NCBI GenBank assembly: GCA_930367205.1
Contig: OV884011.1
Coordinates: 139,559,937-139,623,936 of the forward strand
Origin: Acanthosoma haemorrhoidale
Lineage: Eukaryota; Arthropoda; Insecta; Hemiptera; Acanthosomatidae
Length of the DNA: 64,000 nt
Reading direction: 5' to 3'
Numbering within the stretch: the first letter of the stretch is position 1; every line of letters starts with the position of its first letter. The position numbers and the translations under genes were made by a program. The notes beneath the pieces are model-generated. The model did not search any database and had not been told where the DNA came from. It was given only the letters and a program-made list of their open reading frames with translations. Positions 57,358-64,000 of this stretch are shown here, piece after piece.

Positions 57358-58719
57358 TTATCTATTTATTATGGTTGACATAATAATTAGAGCTTAATAT
57401 AATTTTCAATTTTTATTTATAAAACTTCAACTTAAATGCTGTTTGTATAACCTAGAAATCCCAATTTTTATTTCAATGAATCCAAAACTAAAATTTTAAC
57501 GGTCAAGCTTGAAAGTGTTTTCTCTACCGTTTGATTATTGTTCAAAGAATACTATTTATAAATACTTTAAAAACTAATATTTTATTAATATGAATAAAAA
57601 CTATTTGTCATTGAAGTAAAGAAAATATTTAATTTAATATATGATACAATAATATAAATTCAAAATAAAAGAAACCACGGATCCTAGGATCTTTTCATCT
57701 TTTCATTATGATGAGCTATCATGAATGATTTTACCAACAATTATCGAGTAATTTTATTAGTTGTGACGTGATGTTTTTTAATTAACTGCAACAAATGCTA
57801 AATAAGCAGACATCAGCTGTAACGTCATGCTCAATTTCCGTTTAGCACATTATATGACATGTATCGATGGCTAGATTTAATAAAATTGCTTTTCAACATT
57901 TATATTCCGAGGATTCATTCATTCTGCAGTATTGGGACTGCATAATGGAATTTAAAATTAGACCTTTAAAAGCATTTAGAAGCAGAATTTTTCCACGAAA
58001 TGAGCCTCATAAATTCTCTCTATTGAATTTCCATTTATTGAAATGTATGCTTTATCCGTTGCAATTTAACATGCGGTCGTTTCAACAAATTGTGATGGAG
58101 TTAATGGACCGTTCGTAACAGGTTTTATTTTATATTTATTTAGCGTAATAAATAGTGCCATTTTCAATAGCATCGATATCAGTGGAATATTAAATAATAA
58201 TTTATTATTATCAAGAAATAATTAAAGATTTTTAGTTATAAAATAGTATACTACTTTCGCTATCAATGGTTACTGCTTAAGCAAAAACTAATTTGTTCAA
58301 CTTGAGATAAGAAGGGTTTGGAGGTTGATGGTTCAAATGGCTTGAGGGAACATTCGCGTAGAATTCGTGGGGTCGAGTCTTGATGGAGGAACAATTTTAT
58401 ATCTTGCCTAAGAATCAATAATTTAGACCATTATAGTGGTATGTACCTTTTTTTATATTTTATCAAAACCAGAAACCTAAATATATTCACCGCTTGTTCA
58501 AATTAGATAAATAATTAAATTTGACAATATAAAAAAACTGTAAAAATAGTCGATATCAAATTAAAAAAGCTCAACCTCTAGTTAACATCGTGTTCGCACT
58601 TTTTTTTTTATAGATTACTATAATATATTGTACAGTAGATGCTGCCAAAATATTAAAAATACAAACATCCCGTTGAAAACAATGGATCAACGTTTTTTTT
58701 AATTATTAGGTGTACACTA
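57358..58719. other. no gene seen
   Basis: AT-rich. The 83-residue plus frame at 57867-58118 has no recognised family. The T run at about 58600-58608 is not linked to an element. Confidence 0.55.
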
Positions 58720-58767
58720 CCCTTTATTATAGAAAAAGTACGACACAGGTCTTACCGGCTATCGCAC

Positions 58768-59133
58768 TTGCTAACTTCACCCAACCTGTCGCTTCGTCTC
58801 AAACTGGTGATCTATAAATGTGTCCTCCGGCCAGCTCTGCTGTACGGTGCCCCGCTATTTACCCACTTGACTGACAATACAGCCGAATGTCTCCAACATT
58901 TCCAGAATGGGATCATGCGAAAAGTGGTCCGAAATACCTCTCTCGAGATACTTTACTTCTGTAGATACCCGTTGCTTGGTGTGCCGTCGGTGGGTGAGTT
59001 TATCCGCCGGAGACACATCAAGTTTTTTGACTTGTTGCAGCACCTATCCAACCCAGTGTTTAACAATATGGCCCCACCACCCCTCCCGCATCGATGGCAA
59101 GAGACTGTCGGGAAAGATTATGTTAAGAATTAG
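58768..59133 (+). pseudogene. F2 LINE ORF2 C-terminal region
   Basis: A 121-residue frame: LRLKLVIYKCVLRPALLYGA, then LQHFQNGIMRKVV, then PLLGVPSVGEFIRRRHIKFF, then LQHLSNPVFNNM, ending HRWQETVGKDYVKN. This is the region after the RT thumb in LINE ORF2. It is uninterrupted, which suggests the insertion is young. The 5' part of the gene was never copied. Confidence 0.9.
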
Positions 59134-59163
59134 TATGTAAGTTAGTTTTAAGTTTGATCAAAC

Positions 59164-59181
59164 AGGTGAGCCCCATCACCT
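59164..59181 (+). promoter_or_regulatory. F2 LINE 3' UTR stem-loop
   Basis: AGGTGA-GCCCCA-TCACCT forms a perfect 6-bp stem with a 6-nt loop. The same hairpin is found at 37583-37600 (minus) and 57158-57175, and a decayed version at 43942-43959 (minus). It may be bound by the element RT. Confidence 0.6.
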
Positions 59182-59389
59182 TTATTAGTCAGTTTAGTCA
59201 AGTCACGTATAATATGTATCATTATACTTGTTTATTCATTATATAATTTTTATAAAATAACAAAACCTATATATAATGTAGCGATGCTACAGGTAATACA
59301 GAAATAATTTGTAAATAGATTCGCCTGAGGATCTATAAGTATCTGTAAATTTAAAGGGACTATGGAAGAAAAAAACCCTTTATTTATAG

Positions 59390-60255
59390 TCAATTCCAGT
59401 CTATTTAAATTCGGAAATGTACAAACTTCGTTCAAGAACCACAGTACAAGAACCATTGATGAACTTACAACTTTTGACTTGATGGATCGTGGATATAATC
59501 GGTATTTGTAAGGGTTTTTGTGAGGATTTTCAGTTAGTACATTCTAGTTCTATCAGAGGTAACCAGATAATAGATTCATATTTGAATGATTTCTTACAAT
59601 TCACCTGAGGATCGCCACATATAGTTGGGTTATATTATTAACATGAATATGCTGAACCTTTACTTCTGTAGAAAAACCTCTTGGTTTACTTTTCGCCTGT
59701 TATATTTCTCTGAATCAAGCATCTCCTAATTATATGATGTACATATGGAAATACTTCAGTCTATAGGGCGGTCAACTCTTTTAACAGATTTTTCGGTTTT
59801 TTTTTGCATTTCAAAGTAAATATATACTATTATTTTTATTAGTATACTTATTATTTTATTTTTATCGAGATAACATATTTTCTTTTACAAAAGTTTACCC
59901 TGAAAAATTCGGGCATATAAAAAGAGCACAGTCAAGACTTGCAAAAAGTAGAATATTTTGGGCACAGGGCGGAAGGTCCAAGGACAGTTCGATTCCTTCC
60001 TTGGAGGGTTTTTATTTGTTTACGGTCCCAGAGTAAACATTCCTATACTAGCAAGAAATTAGGGTTGGTTATCTTTAATTTGATAACCTACTCAATATAC
60101 ATATAAATATTTACTTTTTAATTACCAATTAATGTATAAACGCTCTTTCATTATTTTTTTGTGAGGTACTTTTCATTTTAACATCATGAAGGCTAATCAA
60201 ATAATCAAAATATCCACGTTGAACACTAAGTTTTGAACATGATTTTACTGACCTT
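59390..60255. other. no gene seen
   Basis: AT-rich, no repeat recognised. A segment at 59955-60005 has a GTTCGATTCC that recalls a tRNA T-arm but lacks the rest of a tRNA. Confidence 0.55.
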
Positions 60256-60266
60256 TTGTATTTACA

Positions 60267-60827
60267 AATCTACAAAGTTATACTTAAGCCTATCTGGACA
60301 CGGAATGGAGCTATGGGAGACAGCAAAAAAGTCGAACATCAAGTGTATCTAATCCTTTCAATCGAAAGTCTTGAGAACAATAGTAAATGCGTCAGCAACA
60401 AAACCCTTCATAATGATATAATATACCTTAGATTCTTGAACTCATCCCTTCCAAGTCCATGAAACTCTATAGTAACCTATCCAACCACCCTAATCCCCTG
60501 TCACAGTCACTGCACTTCACCACTCAACCCTATAATCCTCCCCGGAGACTGAAACGGCAGTGGCCTCGTGACCTGCCTATAAATACGTGACAGTGGGAGT
60601 CCTGGCAATGGCCAGTTTCTCCAATCATGTCCAGAGCGTATGTGACTCTCGCGCTCTTCGTCAGCCTCCACTGGCTCGTATCCGGTGACGCGGCTGACGG
60701 AGGAGCCTAGGGGACTTCCCGAGACTTCGCTTCCTCTTTCGCATGCGAGGGAGGGACAACCATTTGGATTTGGGAAGCCTCTGGGCTGTTTGTAAATATT
60801 GTATGAACGAACGAGTGAATGATAAAA
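60267..60827 (+). mobile_element. Jockey-like LINE, truncated at both ends, target duplication (F1-L)
   Basis: TTGTATTTACA occurs at 60256-60266 and 60828-60838. Between them lies F1 sequence from the end of the RT/thumb region (SKKVEHQVYLILSIE) through the ORF2 C-terminal part to most of the 3' UTR, ending GATAAAA instead of continuing to the usual tail. The 3' end thus stops about 100 bp early. Confidence 0.8.
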
Positions 60828-60838
60828 TTGTATTTACA

Positions 60839-62205
60839 GGGTAAAAAGAAAAAAAAATGCCAATGACCTATTATTGGTTAGGAGGTTGAGATCTGAATTT
60901 GATACTTCCCAGTGTATGCTAGCTGGCCATCGCCACCCATGAATGTGGCTCTTGCGGAATGCCATGGGGGCTCTCTCACAAAACAGTATATTGGTATGAA
61001 GTTTTGTGGAAAGTCGTCAGGTGGAAGTCGCTGAGGTCAGTGTGGAAGAAAACGGTTCACCCAAGACAGGAAAGAGCATAGGTTGACTCACTTGACACCT
61101 AATTAACTCCTAGGTCCATCTCTTTTGAAGAACAAGGTCCTCTTAGTAATGGGAGATGAGGATTTTCCTCCAACTATAGCGCACGTTGGTGATCTGGCTG
61201 AACACCAGTATGGTCAGTCGGATGGAGCTGGTCATGAAAACTTGAACCTTTCCCGTTGGTTGAGAACCAGTGTTTGCGGGAAAAAAGCAGTGCGATCCAA
61301 ATCTCATTGCCGATGAATAGAAATCATTTTGAAGGAGTAGAATTGTAAAATTGTGAGGTTTGACTGAAATCATGCATAGCAGTTATAATTGATGAGCTTA
61401 TTGTAATTTTATAACAAATAATGGTGAAAAATTAGGAAGTTAATTACTTCACTTTACTTAATTACTACTTAATGTTCACACTTTATAGCATTTCATGGAG
61501 TTGGGAGTATTTGTAAAGTGGTCGGAACCTTTGTACCACATTACATGTAAGATTGAACTCAGAGAATATATTTAAATAACTGAAAATACAAATAAACTAT
61601 TTCTTACTAAATTAAAATAAAACCCTTTAAAGATTTTAACCAATAATTTAAAATCCGTTTATGTAGTTTTTAATATCCGAAGGGCAAAAAGTCTATTTGG
61701 TTAGTCATTAGGAAAACTGAATTCCGCTGTTGCCATGCCGTTAAGTGCGTTAGGCTTAACTACAGCCGACAGCTTAAACAACTCCAGCAGTATTAAATTT
61801 TTCGAGCAGTGGGTGTTTCAGAACTTATTTCTTAAAAGTTTTGTTTTCATCCAATTAAGGCAACCTTATTTTTTAATGGTTTTATGATGTAATTAATTGG
61901 TAGATTTAATTCATGTTCACGCTCAATGAAAACATGAGTGCAACTTTTTTTTAATTTCACAAATCTTAACATAAGTTATTATCGTTTTAATGACGGATCA
62001 TTCCTTTTTACTAAAAAAAAAAAAACTTGGATGGGTACATGTTAAGTTAATCGATAAAGCACATGATAATGTCCATGCCGATGGCAAATAAGGAAATGTT
62101 ATCAGTAAATTAATTAGTAATGGAAATGTGAAGATGTCGGCGCACAGTGAAGCCGGGGTAGAAAATCACCCTCAAAATCAGAAAACGTTTTTTCCCCGAA
62201 ACCAT
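60839..62205. other. no gene; less AT-rich block at 60890-61320
   Basis: The block at 60890-61320 has more G and C than its surroundings and overlapping frames on both strands (61125-61316, 61143-61373) but no identifiable product. One copy of a 55-60 bp repeat lies at 61851-61904. Confidence 0.5.
61851..61904 (+). repeat. short dispersed repeat, copy 1
   Basis: CCAATTAAGGCAACCTTA, then TTTTATGATGTAATTAATTG, then GTAGA recurs at 63547-63607 with a short insertion. Confidence 0.8.
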
Positions 62206-62870
62206 TTGTTGTGGCTACCTCTTAATTACGAATACTTAAAAGTTACCCTCATCTCGGCCCAGAAAATATCTGTTTCCATATTTGTACAAATAAAGATTAT
62301 GACGTCAGTCGGAGTGGGTGAGAAGCTAGTGGGGAGAACAACCGCTGGTGGGGATGTCTCCCCACCACGGCTGACCTGCTATATAAACCGCGCATCCTCA
62401 GACCGATGCCAGAAAGAAAGAAACCGGCACCTTGAGCACTTCTATCTCTCTCTGCACTGGCGCTTGCTGGTCTACACAAAACCATGGTCTTCTCATTCAA
62501 CTACCTCTGCATCTCTCTCTCCTAACCTCGCTGGACCCCACACCTTCCTAGTGGGAATCTCTGCCTTTGTCTCGCTAGAACTAGCACCTCCTTGGGAGAG
62601 ATCTCTTCCTCGCGGACGACGGTTGCCGTGGCCCTACGAATTTTAACCTAGTAGCGTCTCTCACGGCAATCCAGTCAGCTTCTCTCCGGTTCACACTCGC
62701 CTTTGGGATCTGGACGGTTTTCGCCTACCCTTAGATACCGAGTGTGAATTCGTGGTCATTCCAAGACCACATACACTACCTATAAACCTACCGTGTACCT
62801 CTTCTCCTGAACATAGTGCTTTGTCGGGGCACACACCTTCTAAAATCTTATGGAGTCAGATCAAAACGAA
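62206..62870 (+). mobile_element. Gypsy-type LTR fragment, subtype with distinct 3' end (G8)
   Basis: Homologous to the centre and later part of the 51079-52221 LTR: TTGTGGCTACCTCTTAATTA, TATATAAACCGC at about 62380 (TATA box), CCATGGTCTTCTCATTCAAC, TCGTGGTCATTCCAAGACC and TTGTCGGGGCACA. After GGAGTCAGATCAAAACGAA it leaves the common family end and agrees with the fragment at 24437. The first ~300 bp of the LTR are missing. The 172-residue frame crossing it is chance. Confidence 0.78.
62380..62387 (+). promoter_or_regulatory. LTR TATA box
   Basis: TATATAAA in the same relative place as the box in the 51079-52221 LTR. Confidence 0.6.
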
Positions 62871-63546
62871 CTAGACTGCCCACCGACTAGGCCGGCAGCC
62901 AGGGTGAAAGACCACAGGCCCGTCCGTTCTATCTCTTTCTTGGCGCTCGCCGAACGGCGGCTAAGATGTTGTAGTGACCCTAGCCCGCGGCGGGCGTCTC
63001 CTCCCCACTTTGGGATACTCAGTTATCTGAGCCCGACTCCGTTATTTTTTGGAAGTATATCAACCATAGAATGCTTTCCCAAGCTATATTTTTTCACAGA
63101 AAATTATGATAATACATGAAACCTGTTGAAAATTGGCTTGTAGCTATATAGAATATTTCCGTTTTCAAGCTAAAGGAACGATTAATTTTTCTGAAATAAT
63201 TTGTATCGTCAAAAATATGGTGGTTGAATTTTCACGTTTTCTGTCTTTTTGCTTTAGTTTAAAAAAAAACGCTACATCATCCTATGGTCATTGTCTCTAT
63301 TCGTTTGGGGCTAGTGTAAGAAAGGTTTTTTCCAAATTTCAACAGCAGACTCTTTGCACAATTAGTTGTTTTGCAATTACAGTGAATGGCCTTCTGTCAT
63401 TTCCTACACCTACTGAATTTATATTTCACCTGTGTTTACATCACGTTCTAGTCGCTAAACAGAGTTTATTATTTTTTAAGTAGGTTCCAGATTAAAATGT
63501 TATTTTTCCGGAGTTCGGTGTTAATAGAATTTGAAAATGAATTTAT
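62871..63546. other. no gene; GC-rich piece then AT-rich
   Basis: 62871-63040 is GC-rich and includes TGTAGTGACCCTAG at 62970, like the start of the solo LTRs, but homology does not clearly continue. Frames at 62850-63119 and 63133-63483 have no recognisable features. Confidence 0.45.
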
Positions 63547-63605
63547 CCGATTAAGGCCAACCTTAACTGACATTTTTAATGATTTTATGATGTAATTAAT
63601 TGGTA

Positions 63606-63607
<2 letters not shown>
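63547..63607 (+). repeat. short dispersed repeat, copy 2
   Basis: Partner of 61851-61904, in the same orientation, directly followed by an AT microsatellite. Confidence 0.8.

Positions 63608-63637
<30 letters not shown>
63608..63637. repeat. AT dinucleotide microsatellite, 15 units
   Basis: Uninterrupted (AT)15 run. Confidence 0.97.
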
Positions 63638-63640
<3 letters not shown>

Positions 63641-63642
<2 letters not shown>

Positions 63643-63965
63643 ACGCAGCAATACTTAAAATATTATTTAATTGTGACTACTCATCTATCTTAGCTTCTCT
63701 TAATAGAATATTTGTGTTAAATTTCAACACAAAGGTAAGAGCGAACTTTTCCTTCAAATACAGAAAATGGTTAGGCGGTACATTTAAAGTTGATTTACTC
63801 AATAATAATGACAATAATGTAGACCCAGCTAACAATAAATATGTTAGAATGGAGAAATATTTGTCTGTTATTCTCGAAGTAGGAAAAATTAGGAAACTTC
63901 ATTTGAAGTCCCTTATTGATGCAGGTGCTTCAACAAATGATTATTCATTAATTACACAGGCATAG
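63641..63965 (+). pseudogene. open frame with retropepsin-like motif, window edge
   Basis: About 107 codons are open after the microsatellite; there is no ATG near the start, so the true beginning is unknown. The end reads EKYLSVILEVGKIRKLHLKS, then LIDAGAS (63918-63932), then NDYSLITQA and a TAG at 63963. Beyond the stop the same frame continues LSKYQHEVARE to the window edge. A beta-strand-like segment leading into LID.GAS resembles the active-site region of retroelement aspartic proteases (usually D-T/S-G-A). If correct, it is a decayed Gypsy-like pol start; the Asp-Ala-Gly in place of Asp-Thr/Ser-Gly weakens the case. Confidence 0.35.
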
Positions 63966-64000
63966 CTTTCTAAATACCAGCATGAAGTCGCAAGGGAGCT

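Larger units (their letters stand above)
58733..59375 (+). mobile_element. 5'-truncated F2 LINE with near-perfect target duplication (F2-D)
   Basis: CCCTTTATTATAG (58720-58732) recurs as CCCTTTATTTATAG (59376-59389), a target duplication differing by one T. The insert starts in the RT thumb region (KVRHRSYRLSHL-like, frame-broken), carries a good C-terminal frame and a 3' UTR with two hairpins (59164-59181 and GTAGC-GAT-GCTAC at about 59279-59291), and ends in an A run. Confidence 0.92.

Noticed and set aside
59955..60005. tRNA-like T-arm (GTTCGATTCC)
   Set aside because: No matching acceptor stem, D-arm or anticodon arm could be laid out around it.
62128..62646. 172-residue plus-strand frame
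   Set aside because: It runs across the Gypsy LTR fragment and unrelated sequence to its left, and no domain is visible, so it is a chance frame.
1..64000. CRISPR arrays, operons or prokaryotic signals
   Set aside because: No regularly spaced repeats or prokaryotic gene organisation; the content is clearly that of an animal nuclear genome.

Overview
The window looks like nuclear DNA of an animal, most likely an arthropod. It is AT-rich with long non-coding stretches, no operon-like gene packing, a mariner element resembling the insect mellifera-type group, Jockey-like LINEs with a CCHC ORF1, Ty3/Gypsy-like LTRs, and a primer-binding site complementary to the 3' end of metazoan tRNA-Phe. The species cannot be fixed from sequence alone. 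I found no convincing intact host gene: almost everything recognisable is a mobile element or its wreckage.

Layout. 1-1083 is a decayed gag-like region (minus strand) behind a tRNA-Phe primer-binding site and part of an LTR. A Gypsy-type LTR family follows through the window: solo LTRs at 4310-5204, 19991-20680, 27202-27961, 30741-31481 and 51079-52221, almost all with a 5-bp target duplication, plus fragments at 13972-14520 (3' LTR, polypurine tract and integrase remnant), 24437-24818 and 62206-62870. A Jockey-like LINE family (called F1 here) has twelve broken copies: 6960-7980, 10355-12475, 13358-13971, 22288-22810, 22967-24436, 24869-25640, 35262-35690, 35693-36133, 38470-40582, 47946-49526, 50547-51078 with 52222-52310, and 60267-60827. 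A second LINE family (F2) has copies at 37371-38430, 43757-45848, 56977-57345 and 58733-59375. DNA transposons are a mariner copy (15827-16709), a 109-bp Tc1/mariner-type MITE (8763-8871) and a ~520-bp MITE family (44423-44955 and 54568-55082). At 33733-34195 there is a broken copy of a protein family that is repeated in arthropod genomes and whose function I do not know. At the right edge an open frame ends in a retropepsin-like motif.

The elements are nested. A solo LTR sits inside an F1 LINE 3' UTR. A MITE sits inside an F2 LINE, which itself sits inside an older dispersed repeat whose empty paralogue lies 3 kb away. Both LINE families carry a short stem-loop in the 3' UTR that survives in diverged copies, a plausible recognition signal for their own reverse transcriptase. 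I did not find a complete new system; the most interesting material is the 3' stem-loops, the nesting history, the tRNA-Phe-primed element, the conserved unknown family, and a possible 28-nt microexon at 55300-55327.
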